Assembly: GCA_036405135.1 (NCBI GenBank)
Contig: DASWYF010000048.1
Location: 186,001 to 250,000, forward strand
Length of the DNA stretch: 64,000 nt
Reading direction: 5' to 3'
Origin: Verrucomicrobiia bacterium
Lineage (GTDB): Bacteria > Verrucomicrobiota > Verrucomicrobiia > Limisphaerales > JAEYXS01
Notes under the pieces: generated by a model
The model's database searches: none
Told to the model about the DNA's origin: nothing
What the model saw: only the letters and a program-made list of their open reading frames with translations
Part shown: piece by piece, positions 41,660-50,597 of the stretch
How the letters are laid out: every line of letters starts with the position of its first letter
How positions within the stretch are numbered: the stretch's first letter is position 1
Made by a program: the position numbers and the translations under genes

Positions 41660-44600
41660 TCATTTCTGATCCTCCACGACCGTCACGCGCAACTCCGCGC
41701 CGTTGCAGCGGATCTCCGGCACATACATCGCGTGGCCCAGCACGGGCAACGCGTGGAATTGTCCCGGCGCTTCGGCACGGAAGTCGTAGCGGATCTCCCA
41801 CACGCCTTCCGGCAGCTTGTCGATGAACAGCGCCACCTTGCGATCGCGCAGTTCCTGATATACCCAGCGTGAACGCCCGGTGTGATCGTCATTTTGTGGC
41901 GGCAAGGGACGAGTGACCACCGGTCTGCGTGCGGCGATCCCCGGCGCAGCCGCCTTTGAACTTTGAACTTTGAGCTTTGAACTTGCCACTGGTTCGGCGG
42001 CCGCATGCTTCCGCTCCACTGCTGCGGACTTCAGCTCCCGCGCATACAAAGACTCCCCGCTGCGGATCTCCACCGCCTCAAAACCAGCGGGCTTCAAATC
42101 CTCAAACAGCAGATACTCGTAATTGTTCTTCGTCTCCACCGTGATGACCGTCTCGATGCGTTCGCCGCTCTTCACACTCTCACCATCTTTCAACGGCATC
42201 TTGTCATACACATAACCCTTCAGCAGCGTCGGGCGACCGACGAGCTTGAAGTATTCGCGTTTCACGAAAATCTCATTTCCCGCCGCCGGAATCGGCTCTT
42301 CCAAGCTGAAGAACTTTGCTTCCGCCGCGAAGTAGATGGAACCTTCACCCTTGCGCTTGATGCGGATATCATTCGCACCATCTTTCACGAGCGTGGCGGG
42401 CACTGCGAAGCGGCTCGGTGCATTGAACACATCCGCACCGCTCACCTTGCGTTCCGCGATCTTCTTGCCGTTCACGGTGATCTCGTATTCCAGTTCCGGC
42501 TGCAACTCGCCGCTCACGCGCAGGTAATCATTCATCGCCAGCACGACCATCGCGGTATCACGCGTATTGCTCCATTGCGCACCGCGACGATTCTTGATGA
42601 GCCAGTTGCTCACGGGTTCCACCAATTTATTCTTCGGATCAATCGTGAGTAGGGCGCGCAAACCCCAAGCCGTCGCTTCCACGCCACCATCGCTCCAACG
42701 CCACCAGACACCATCTTCACCCCAATGCGCCGTGCCCATCACACCAGCATTCGTAGGCACGCCCGCGACAAGGAGCGACGTGTCCGGACGATCATCCTTC
42801 TTCACACCGTTCTCCAGATTCGCGATCAACGTCTTCGCCTCCGGCGTCTTGCCAAGGTGATGCGCGGACAGTGCGAACAATGCGCGGGTGTAAGCGTTCA
42901 AGTCATCGCGTTTCTTCCACAGATTATCGAACGCCTTTTGCTGGAACGCCGATACCTTGCCCGTCTTCTCCGCGCTCATGTAAACCGCGAGCGCGTGCAA
43001 CATCCACGCCTGCATGTCCGGATTCACCTCTTCTTCCACCAACGTCTTATCGAGATACGATGCGCCACGTGAAAGGGCATCGGCTTTGATCTCCGTGCCG
43101 GATTGCTTCGCGAGTGTCAGCCCCCAAACGACGTAAGCCGTCATCCAGCGATCGCTCTCACCTTGTTTCCACCAGCCCCAACCGCCATCGCCATGCTGGA
43201 AGTCATAGAGCCGTGCCAGACCGCTCTTCACCATGTCATCCAGCCGTTCGAGATTCTTCTTACCCTTAGGCTGCGTGGCTGCGACGTTCGCTTGCTCGAT
43301 ACCACCGAACACCTTGCCCATCACATCCTCCGGTTGCAGACCGAGATCTTTCAAGGTCTTCGCCGTCACCACGGCAGGCAGGAAGCGGCTCATCGTCTGC
43401 TCAGTGCAGCCGTAGGGATAATCGATCAGGTAAGGCAACGCATCGAGCATTGTCACCGCCATGCTCGGCGCGACTTGAACCGTGAGCGCCGTCGTCTCGC
43501 GTTTGCGTTCCTTCGGAATGTCGAGCTTCAGCGTGATCTCGCTGCCACGCACCTTGCCCGCCTTGGTGATGAACTTCTCGATGCCGTGCTCATGCACCAC
43601 ATACTCTTTCTCCATCGCATCAGAATACTTCCCACCGATAGCCGTCGTCTTCACCTTGATCGGGCCGTCCTTGTTCACGCGGGCTTTCCAGTCGGCCCGC
43701 GCTTCGCTGTTCGCGGGAATCTTTAGCGTGACCGCTTTGGCCGCGCCGTAATCATTTCCACTCACCTGAAAGGTGAGCGACGGAACCGGCAGACGTTTAT
43801 CCGCCTCAGCAGTCGTACCGGTAAACGTAGAATCTAACGACACCTTCACGCTCATCTCCTCGCTGGTGTTATTGTTCACCACGGCAGAGAGCACGACTTC
43901 ATCGCCCACCACAAAGAAACGCGGCGCTTGCAGACGCACGATGAGAGGTTGCTTCGTGCGCGTCGTCGCATCGTCACCACCGAACTGGTTACCCTTCGAT
44001 ACCGCCCGCGCCGTGGCTTTCCAACCTGTGAGGGAATCCGGATACGTTACTTCCACCGTCGCTTCACCCTTTGCATCTGTGATTACCGTCGGTTGCCAGA
44101 GAATGGTGGACCGGAAGTCGTTTCGCACTTGCACGGCAGGTTCATCCACCGGTTCATTCGCGGCTTGCTGCTTCATCTTGCCTTCCGCTTTTAATGCTGT
44201 GCCCAGACTACGTGAAGATTTCGCCATCTCCATCGCTGGAGCTGGTGCGGCTGCAGCCATGGGTGTTGCCGCAAAATCCATAGCAATGGCGCCACGGGCC
44301 ACCCCTCCCCCTACGCCTGCCGATTGAGTCTCCACCGTTTCCGACTCTGAATAATAATCCTTCCTGGCATCCCGCTCTCGTCCGGCCTGACGCCGTGCTT
44401 CTTCGCGCAACGCTTGTTCTGCCGGGATGAGTTGCTTGTTCTCGCCTTCAACCAGTTTCACAAAACTCTTCTGATTAAACGTACTCTGGTTCTGCGTGAT
44501 GTTCGGACGCTTCGTGCCGTAGAAGAACCGGCGCATATCACCCGCGTAATCACCCTGGATGTAATAGACCGATTCATCCACCAACGCCACGGACACCTCC

Positions 44601-47600
44601 GCACTGACCGGCTTACCCGCGTCATCCTTCGTCGTGACCTTGAGAGAACCTTTCTCGCGTGCCTGATACTGCTCACGATCCGGCTTCACATCCACCGTCA
44701 GGAAATTTTTCGTGGGTGGCACGATGACTTGGCGTGTATCCATGTGGAATTGCTTCTCATGCACCATGCCGGCGCTGAGGAACACGTTCGGCACGTGCTT
44801 CTCTTCCACGAGGATGTGTAGCATCTTCGTCGGCCCATCCATCCGCACGAGGCGATAGCTGTCGAGCCGTTCGCCTTCGATGCTGAAGAGCACGAAGCGG
44901 CGTTCACCATTCGCCACCAGCATCACGGAAGCTTCATTGCCCACGCGGAAGGTGTCCTTGTCCACAATCACCGAGATGCCGCCCGTGCGATAACCCGTAT
45001 CCGTCGTCGCATTGCTCGCCACCCACACGCGCGTTTCCGCGTTGATCGGTTGCGGCAGACGGTTCGGCACCTGATCCTTCGTCAGATAGGCGATGCGATA
45101 ATACCCTTCCTTCTCCGCCTTGAAGGCGAACTCACCTTTGCCTTGCGCATCGGTCTTGAGCGGTTGCTTGAGGATCGCTTCCTGTTCATAGCCGCGGAAT
45201 TTCAGTGTCCAATCTTTCTGATCGGGACGTGTGGGCAACGGCGGCCAGATCCTAGTCTGCGCTTTCATGCGCTTGAGGTCATCACCCTTCACTTCCTTGC
45301 CCTCGGGCGTCAGCCAGATCTCCCACCAATACTCGCGCGTCACACTCACTTCACCTTCCGTCTTCACCGGATTATTGTTCGCATCCAGCGCGGTGATTTC
45401 CACCTTCGTCTGATCTTTCGGCGCGATGACCTGCCGATCTGGTTTCGCTGTGAGGTAATAACGCTGGCGCGTCACGCGCACGGTGCCATTGCCCACGATC
45501 TCGCGACGTGAGGCATCGATCACGCGCGCCTCGATCTGATATTCGAAATCCTGTCCGCTGTTCGCGGGCGTCTCGAACTTCACGATCGCCTTGCCCGTCG
45601 CATCCGTCTTGAGCGTCTCGCGTTTCAGGATCTGGCCGCGACCGCCACGGCCCCAATGGTTCGGCTGCGTATCCATGTCCTCATAGAACCACGGGAACTC
45701 ACGCGGTTGCGGGTTAAAGAAGTAATACGGATTCTGATACACCACTACCTCCACGCTCGCATTCGCCACTGCACCGCCGAAGTAATAATCCGCTTGGATG
45801 CTCGCCTCGACCTGCTCACCCACACGGAAGATCTTGCGCTGACCATTCTCCTCCGGCGTCTGCACCGCCACCTTGAATTCCGGCAGCTTGTATTCTTCCA
45901 GGCGGAACAACGCGGCCTCACCGATGTAGTTGTTCTTGTTCTTTTCTAGGAACGTCACGCGATATTCACCGAGGCGCAGGGATTCCGTCAGCTCCAGTGA
46001 GCCGGAGTAACTGCCGAACTCGTTCAGCTTGATCTCGCCTTCTTTCAAGAGCGCATTGTCCGGTCCCGCGATGCGATACCAGATCGTCTCATTCGCCGGG
46101 GTAGAATACACGGAGCCATTGTCACGGCGCGCGATGATCTTCCACTCCACATGCTCCTTCGGACGATAAGCCGGGCGATCAGTGAACGCATACACGCGCC
46201 ATGGTTGTTCGCCGCGTCCATAGCGATAACTGTTCCCCAAGCTGAACGCCTGCCTGTCCTTCGCCACCGCACCCACATAGATTTCGACACTGTTCGCTGT
46301 ATCCTTCAGTTCGAACAAAGCCAAACCATCCTGATCTGTCGCCTTGTCGTGCTGGCTCCACTGCCAGCGATTACCATCATGGAAACGCTGCCAGACTTTC
46401 ACCGTGCCATTCACCAGCGGGGAACCATCCAGCGCATTGCAGAAATAAACGAGCGCCTGCTTGCCTGAAGTCTTCAACACGATGGAAGCATCTGTCACCA
46501 GCACGATGTCGCGGGTGGATTTCCCACCCGCTTTCGCTTCCAGCACATAGGCACCTGCCGGAAGCTTGCCTTCATACCGGAGTTGCGCGTTGCCTGGATT
46601 GTAGTCGCCCTTGTCTTTTGTATCGTGCTTCCACGTCTTAACTTTTTCGCGACCATTCAATTCGATGGATTGCAACCAGTTCTGGCGGCGCTCTTCATTC
46701 CCCGCCATCTGCACATCCTTCGCGAGATTCACCGGGTAGAGCGAAAGCTCGATCTCCTTAACATTCCGCCAGTTCAGATAATACTGCACTTCGGAATCCG
46801 GCAGAAAGATATGCGAGATGCCTAGCCCCAATTGCACACCCGTGATCTCGTTGATCCGTTGCTGCGCCTGTTCGAAATAACGCGTCTCACCTTTGGTGAA
46901 CTCCGCCACCAGCTTGCGGAACATCTCCAGCGCTTTCTTGTTATCCGGCTCCTGTCGATAGTTACCGTTCTCCGTGGGAACAAATCGGCCCTGATGCATC
47001 ATCCACTCACCGTATTGATACAGCGCATCGTCATACCACTCGTTGCCTTTGCCGAACTTGATCGCCGCCTCGAATTCCTCCGGCACCCGTTGACGTTGCT
47101 CAAAGCTGCCGCCCTGGTTCTTCAACGTCATCGCGATGAGATAACGGAACTGCGCCTTGTCGGTATCCGTCTGCGCGATCTTCAATGCATTCTCCAAGAC
47201 ATTCAGCGGCAGATAATTTCCATAATAGCCGTACGTGTACCAGCGATCCACCTGCGCGGGCTTCGCTGCCTTGCGCACGATGCCGAGGTAACGCTCACGC
47301 GCCAGATTCACATCCCTTGCGCCTGCCCACCATTCGAGCGCCGGTTGATAATTCGCCCAGCCCGGATGCCAGTTCACACTGTTCTTCCGCATCCACCAGA
47401 AATCGCCGAGCGATTCCTTCACCTCTGCCCAAGTCTGGTCCTTGTCCTCCTCCCGCGTGATGTCACGCACCATCACTTCGAGCGCCTGTCGCGCCTGATC
47501 CTGCTTCGTCGTATCGGCTTGCTGTGTGGATGCCGCAGAACGCCATTGCGTGTCCGCGAGGCGAAACTCCACCCATCGCGTATCCGCCGTCGAAAGCGTC

Positions 47601-47764
47601 AACGCTTTGGCTTTCGCATAAACCTCGTTCGCCTTCGCATACGATTTCTCAGCGAACAACTTTTCCGCTTCCGTTTTCAACGGCGCATACTCGGCAGTCG
47701 TTTGGGAATGCAGGGAGAATACCGTAAAGCAGGCCACCATGGCCAAAGCCAGCAACGTTTTCAT
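41660..47764 (-). CDS. bacterial alpha-2-macroglobulin with thioester
   Basis: A 2034-residue exported protein; the signal is MKTLLALAMVACFTVFSLHS. The first 330 residues are helical repeats. Macroglobulin domains follow (RPAYRPKEHVEWK, then TDATGKAIVKFETP). A bait-like low-complexity stretch rich in Ala, Met and Gly lies near residue 1170. The A2M block TILWQPTVITDAKGEATVEVTYPDSLTGWK precedes the thioester motif PYGCTEQTM near residue 1452. The thioester-containing helical domain (GDGGWGWW) and receptor-like domain complete the protein. The CxEQ motif suggests covalent trapping of proteases in the periplasm. Unlike E. coli YfhM there is no clear lipobox, and no pbpC partner is nearby. A heptamer repeat interrupts its C-terminal region. 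Confidence 0.93.
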   Translation of the reverse strand: MKTLLALAMVACFTVFSLHSQTTAEYAPLKTEAEKLFAEKSYAKANEVYAKAKALTLSTADTRWVEFRLADTQWRSAASTQQADTTKQDQARQALEVMVRDITREEDKDQTWAEVKESLGDFWWMRKNSVNWHPGWANYQPALEWWAGARDVNLARERYLGIVRKAAKPAQVDRWYTYGYYGNYLPLNVLENALKIAQTDTDKAQFRYLIAMTLKNQGGSFEQRQRVPEEFEAAIKFGKGNEWYDDALYQYGEWMMHQGRFVPTENGNYRQEPDNKKALEMFRKLVAEFTKGETRYFEQAQQRINEITGVQLGLGISHIFLPDSEVQYYLNWRNVKEIELSLYPVNLAKDVQMAGNEERRQNWLQSIELNGREKVKTWKHDTKDKGDYNPGNAQLRYEGKLPAGAYVLEAKAGGKSTRDIVLVTDASIVLKTSGKQALVYFCNALDGSPLVNGTVKVWQRFHDGNRWQWSQHDKATDQDGLALFELKDTANSVEIYVGAVAKDRQAFSLGNSYRYGRGEQPWRVYAFTDRPAYRPKEHVEWKIIARRDNGSVYSTPANETIWYRIAGPDNALLKEGEIKLNEFGSYSGSLELTESLRLGEYRVTFLEKNKNNYIGEAALFRLEEYKLPEFKVAVQTPEENGQRKIFRVGEQVEASIQADYYFGGAVANASVEVVVYQNPYYFFNPQPREFPWFYEDMDTQPNHWGRGGRGQILKRETLKTDATGKAIVKFETPANSGQDFEYQIEARVIDASRREIVGNGTVRVTRQRYYLTAKPDRQVIAPKDQTKVEITALDANNNPVKTEGEVSVTREYWWEIWLTPEGKEVKGDDLKRMKAQTRIWPPLPTRPDQKDWTLKFRGYEQEAILKQPLKTDAQGKGEFAFKAEKEGYYRIAYLTKDQVPNRLPQPINAETRVWVASNATTDTGYRTGGISVIVDKDTFRVGNEASVMLVANGERRFVLFSIEGERLDSYRLVRMDGPTKMLHILVEEKHVPNVFLSAGMVHEKQFHMDTRQVIVPPTKNFLTVDVKPDREQYQAREKGSLKVTTKDDAGKPVSAEVSVALVDESVYYIQGDYAGDMRRFFYGTKRPNITQNQSTFNQKSFVKLVEGENKQLIPAEQALREEARRQAGRERDARKDYYSESETVETQSAGVGGGVARGAIAMDFAATPMAAAAPAPAMEMAKSSRSLGTALKAEGKMKQQAANEPVDEPAVQVRNDFRSTILWQPTVITDAKGEATVEVTYPDSLTGWKATARAVSKGNQFGGDDATTRTKQPLIVRLQAPRFFVVGDEVVLSAVVNNNTSEEMSVKVSLDSTFTGTTAEADKRLPVPSLTFQVSGNDYGAAKAVTLKIPANSEARADWKARVNKDGPIKVKTTAIGGKYSDAMEKEYVVHEHGIEKFITKAGKVRGSEITLKLDIPKERKRETTALTVQVAPSMAVTMLDALPYLIDYPYGCTEQTMSRFLPAVVTAKTLKDLGLQPEDVMGKVFGGIEQANVAATQPKGKKNLERLDDMVKSGLARLYDFQHGDGGWGWWKQGESDRWMTAYVVWGLTLAKQSGTEIKADALSRGASYLDKTLVEEEVNPDMQAWMLHALAVYMSAEKTGKVSAFQQKAFDNLWKKRDDLNAYTRALFALSAHHLGKTPEAKTLIANLENGVKKDDRPDTSLLVAGVPTNAGVMGTAHWGEDGVWWRWSDGGVEATAWGLRALLTIDPKNKLVEPVSNWLIKNRRGAQWSNTRDTAMVVLAMNDYLRVSGELQPELEYEITVNGKKIAERKVSGADVFNAPSRFAVPATLVKDGANDIRIKRKGEGSIYFAAEAKFFSLEEPIPAAGNEIFVKREYFKLVGRPTLLKGYVYDKMPLKDGESVKSGERIETVITVETKNNYEYLLFEDLKPAGFEAVEIRSGESLYARELKSAAVERKHAAAEPVASSKLKVQSSKAAAPGIAARRPVVTRPLPPQNDDHTGRSRWVYQELRDRKVALFIDKLPEGVWEIRYDFRAEAPGQFHALPVLGHAMYVPEIRCNGAELRVTVVEDQK
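41955..41985. repeat. heptanucleotide tandem repeat inside the macroglobulin gene
   Basis: Four seven-base units (TTTGAAC, TTTGAAC, TTTGAGC, TTTGAAC) and a partial unit. On the coding strand they give the low-complexity residues SSKLKVQSSK. Because seven is not a multiple of three, gain or loss of one unit would shift the reading frame of the last ~100 codons. Confidence 0.8.
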
Positions 47765-48056
47765 GACAGTAACCATTCTAACCGATTTTCCATTAACTCG
47801 CATATAAATTCGTCCTTAGTTCCCATCTCGTAGCCGCCGAGTTGAAGAGGCGGAACTGACTTTTCCACCCGTTCAACCGCCTTACCTTTAACATTTTTAT
47901 CATTAAACGATTCCACCGCTATCACTCCGCTCGCTGTACACCACTACGCTCACACTATTTTTCATGGATGTGACCTTAGCGGCATTTTCCTTAACCTGTT
48001 AGCCTTCGGTGCGGCCGGTGAGCTCCATGGAGACAAAATTCATCCTTTCTCGAAAT
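47765..48056. other. 292-base intergenic region with a dispersed repeat
   Basis: It lies between two leftward genes. No gene is seen. CCGCC and GGCGG near 47837-47852 can pair, and bases 47846-47860 are the exact inverse complement of 60184-60198. The promoter of the macroglobulin gene should be here, but I cannot place it. Confidence 0.5.
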
Positions 48057-48605
48057 TTAAGGCACCGCAGAGCCATTGACCGGTGGCGGTGAGGGCGGAA
48101 TAACTGGAAAACTTCCGGAAGGATTATTGTTCATGATCGGTGACGGTCCGATCGGAGCCATGATCTCACCCAACATGATAGGCGGTTGTGCCCACCCCAG
48201 CTTCACTTTCAGCGAATACCATTGCTGTTGAATGGCGGTGAAAACTGGTCCTTGCGTCCCTTCTGGCTCCTTGCCTAGCTTCCATAACGCGGTTCCCAGC
48301 AAGGCGATACTCGCAAAAACGCTTGCCGCCCATTGCAACCGTTTCCGTTTCACGACCGCCTCTCCTGTCGGACAATCCGTCGTCAAAACCATCCCATCCG
48401 CCCTTCGATACATCCGCCCACATACCTTGCCTCCCGTTCCCTCGATCAGCACTTCCACCTCCTTGGTCGTCATGCTGGAAAAGTTGTAAACATGCTTCTG
48501 GCACTGTTTGCAGAAGCGGGCGCGATCATCCCCCGCCATGTCCTCCCAACGCGCCGGACAAGGGGAGGCGATCTTCAAGGCATTCACATCAAATCTCGCG
48601 CTCAT
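48057..48605 (-). CDS. cysteine-motif protein with one membrane helix
   Basis: A 182-residue protein. The N-terminal 80 residues carry a conserved-looking pattern: IASPCPARWEDM, RFCKQCQKHVYNFSSMT, GGKVCGRMYRRADGMVLTTDCP, with Cys at 16, 32, 35, 62 and 78. I recall the same pattern at the N-terminus of many uncharacterised acidobacterial, bacteroidete and verrucomicrobial proteins. A membrane helix covers residues 92-108, and the C-terminal part is Pro-rich. The cysteines suggest metal or Fe-S binding on the cytoplasmic side (inference). The ATG at 48605 fits the family start; the frame is open upstream without support. Confidence 0.7.
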   Translation of the reverse strand: MSARFDVNALKIASPCPARWEDMAGDDRARFCKQCQKHVYNFSSMTTKEVEVLIEGTGGKVCGRMYRRADGMVLTTDCPTGEAVVKRKRLQWAASVFASIALLGTALWKLGKEPEGTQGPVFTAIQQQWYSLKVKLGWAQPPIMLGEIMAPIGPSPIMNNNPSGSFPVIPPSPPPVNGSAVP

Positions 48606-48714
48606 GGTAGATTTGACGGGAAAAGAAAAAGAATGCTCCCGCTCCAACCGTTCTGGAAAACAGAGATCTCCCTGCATCTGAATCGCTAAAGGCCGTTGCT
48701 GCGGCACATGATTT

Positions 48715-49563
48715 TTACGCTACCATCGTGATCAAACTCTCCCGCGCTGCACTCAATCCCTTATACTCGATCATCTCCAGAGGCATTGTCCGCAGGGCCC
48801 GGGATAGTCCCTGTTTGGCGATTGGATTCTGGACTACGGACCGCAATGGATGCGTGGTCAGGCGGATACCGAAGAGGACGCCATCATTTCCCGGCAGTGC
48901 TACCAGCGCCTGATCCTCGATGCGCAGCCATACTTCATCCAGCGTCAATGGTCCGCGCAAACGAGCCATGCCGCGAGCGGGATGCAGATTACGTTCACCC
49001 GTGGCAGCCAAGCCCCAATTCGCCCGCAACCACGCGACGTCAGGCCGCAGCTTGTTCAGAAACGTGCCGATGGAACGGCCCATGGAGGCATTCAGTCCCG
49101 GCACGGCTTCGTGGATGAAATCAATGCGACGGCCCATCTTCTCTTCCAAGTTCCACGAAGAAGGGAAACACACACAACCCCCAACCAGCTTGGGAACCTG
49201 GTAGCCCTCAATTTTTAGCAAGAGGAAGTCCGTTTCCCAATTCCTCCCCAGTGCCATAAGATTATCCCAAGCAGCGGCAGGATCGTCATCTTGAGGAGGC
49301 AAGAATTCAGGCAGCGTGTGCCACTTCTGCGCAAGAGAACGTGTTTCTGCGAGGAGCGGAATACCATCGGTGAACAGGGCCGCATAGCGTTCTGCACCTG
49401 AGGCGAGCCATTGGCGGCGCTCGGCGATGGCTGCCTGATATTCGTGGCTGGGAGAAAAGAACTTTGCCGGATCACCCTGCTTCAAACCCATGGAGAAACG
49501 GTAATCCTGGTCGGGGAAAAGTTCCGACCAGTCGCGTTCAGGCTGGGGGAGGGTTTCGCTCAA
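48715..49563 (-). CDS. DUF3445 (heme-dependent oxidative N-demethylase-like) protein
   Basis: A 282-residue cytoplasmic protein. GGCVCFPSSWNLEEKMGRRIDFIHEAVPG, followed by VAWLRANWGL and LRIEDQALVALPG, matches the DUF3445 family. In some bacteria this family forms a heme-dependent oxidase that demethylates amines such as dimethylamine. Whether this member binds heme cannot be read directly. Its ATG overlaps the stop of the DUF971 gene by four bases (ATGA), so the two are translationally coupled. Confidence 0.85.
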   Translation of the reverse strand: MSETLPQPERDWSELFPDQDYRFSMGLKQGDPAKFFSPSHEYQAAIAERRQWLASGAERYAALFTDGIPLLAETRSLAQKWHTLPEFLPPQDDDPAAAWDNLMALGRNWETDFLLLKIEGYQVPKLVGGCVCFPSSWNLEEKMGRRIDFIHEAVPGLNASMGRSIGTFLNKLRPDVAWLRANWGLAATGERNLHPARGMARLRGPLTLDEVWLRIEDQALVALPGNDGVLFGIRLTTHPLRSVVQNPIAKQGLSRALRTMPLEMIEYKGLSAARESLITMVA

Positions 49564-49916
49564 GCAGTTGGCGGTTGCGGCGTGATGGCGGGGTTCGCGG
49601 CGGCATCATCCTTGTCATCCGCCTCAGCGACGCGCTTCAGGTAATCATAGGCATAGAGGCCAGAGCCATGACCATCCGCCCAATGCGGTTGGAGGGCATA
49701 GCCTCCCACGTAAGCGAGCCGGACGAGTTGGAAAGACTTGGCGGAGTAAGGCTTCGTGGGATTTTTGTAAACCTTCCCGAAGATGTCCTTTTCCCCATTG
49801 CAACCGGCGCAAGGGCAGAGGCGGCGGAGCTTCTCCAGTTTCACAAAGCTCTCGCTCTGGTCATCCCATTTGATGGCCAGTTCATCACCGATCTGCTGTA
49901 TATCCAACGGTCGCAT
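49560..49916 (-). CDS. DUF971-domain protein
   Basis: A 118-residue protein. LRRLCPCAGCNGE with its three cysteines, and YALQPHWADGHGSGLYAYDYLKR, match the DUF971 fold, which also forms the N-terminal domain of gamma-butyrobetaine hydroxylase and occurs beside Fe-S assembly factors. The clustered Cys may bind zinc. The last 25 residues are an acidic, Ala/Pro-rich tail. It is coupled to the following DUF3445 gene; a shared metabolic role is likely but unknown. Confidence 0.88.
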   Translation of the reverse strand: MRPLDIQQIGDELAIKWDDQSESFVKLEKLRRLCPCAGCNGEKDIFGKVYKNPTKPYSAKSFQLVRLAYVGGYALQPHWADGHGSGLYAYDYLKRVAEADDKDDAAANPAITPQPPTA

Positions 49917-49973
49917 AATGGAAACGTAAACTGGACGGCGAGGAATGTCGAAAGCGTAAAAACGAACGCAACG

Positions 49974-50393
49974 TTACGGGCGCTTTTTCTGAGGGCGCAA
50001 GCGGGCGGTGAAATCGGCCTCTTGCTTTGGGGTCAAATTATCCAGCAGCTCTTCCCGCAATTCACCCGGCTCCATTTCCAAGCCGATCAGTTCATCGGTC
50101 CAGTTAGGACCGGCGAGCACGTCGTCCTTTTCCATGCCGGGCAACCAGCGGAAGAGCAGGTCGAAGAGCGCCACTTTCTCCGGCTTCTGATCGGGGAACA
50201 TCTTGGCCTGCACTTGCCGGGCATCGGCCACATGGGAAAAGAAGAGGATGACATCCGTGTCCTCAAATTGTTCTGACTCGCACACGCCGGTCCCGGCTGG
50301 ACTCGAAAGAAGCCAAGCCTCACCTCGCGTAATGGTTTGCTGGATGAAGCGGTCGTAGCTGGCCTGATGGGCGTCGTCGTTGTCTTGCGTCAT
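49974..50393 (-). CDS. DUF2750-like protein
   Basis: A 139-residue soluble protein. YDRFIQQTITRGEAWLLSS, then VCESEQFEDTDVILFFSHVADARQVQ, follows the DUF2750 pattern, in which C-E-x-x-x-F-E-D-x-x-V is central. The C-terminal part is acidic and ends in a basic tail (RPQKKRP). The function is unknown. ATG 50393 is preferred over an in-frame ATG 24 codons upstream. It lies 57 bases before the DUF971 gene on the same strand and is divergent from the metal-uptake operon. Confidence 0.75.
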   Translation of the reverse strand: MTQDNDDAHQASYDRFIQQTITRGEAWLLSSPAGTGVCESEQFEDTDVILFFSHVADARQVQAKMFPDQKPEKVALFDLLFRWLPGMEKDDVLAGPNWTDELIGLEMEPGELREELLDNLTPKQEADFTARLRPQKKRP

Positions 50394-50504
50394 AAAATTG
50401 CTTGGAACCGCACATCCGACGTGAAGTTCCGGACGAAAGATAGAAAGACGAGCTGGGCAGTTCAATGCCTAGAAGCGGTTACAAATGAACCCCGTCCTAT
50501 TATC

Positions 50505-50524
50505 AAGTTAGCCTTTCCTAACTT
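50505..50524. promoter_or_regulatory. upstream inverted repeat, possible second repressor site
   Basis: AAGTTAG at 50505-50511 and CTAACTT at 50518-50524 are perfect inverse halves with a six-base spacer. They lie seven bases upstream of the -35 box of the metal-uptake operon. The half-site CCTAAC is shared with the operator at 50552-50570. Confidence 0.55.
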
Positions 50525-50530
50525 TAATAG

Positions 50531-50558
50531 TTGACACTAACCAAAAGTGATTTATAGG
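50531..50558 (+). promoter_or_regulatory. putative sigma-70 promoter of the metal-uptake operon
   Basis: TTGACA at 50531-50536 is a perfect -35 box; after 16 bases TATAGG (50553-50558) matches four of six -10 positions. The transcript would start near 50566, about 30 bases before the ATG at 50598. Confidence 0.65.
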
Positions 50559-50570
50559 TATGCCTAACAT
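50552..50570. promoter_or_regulatory. DtxR/MntR-type operator overlapping the -10 box
   Basis: TAGGTATGCCTA at 50555-50566 is a near-perfect palindrome with the TAGG-N4-CCTA geometry of DtxR-family boxes. Compared by hand with the DtxR consensus core TAGGTTAGCCTAAC, 12 of 14 bases agree. It covers the predicted -10 element, so binding would block RNA polymerase. Confidence 0.7.
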
Positions 50571-50597
50571 TTGGATGGTTTAACTTGAGCTAGGACT

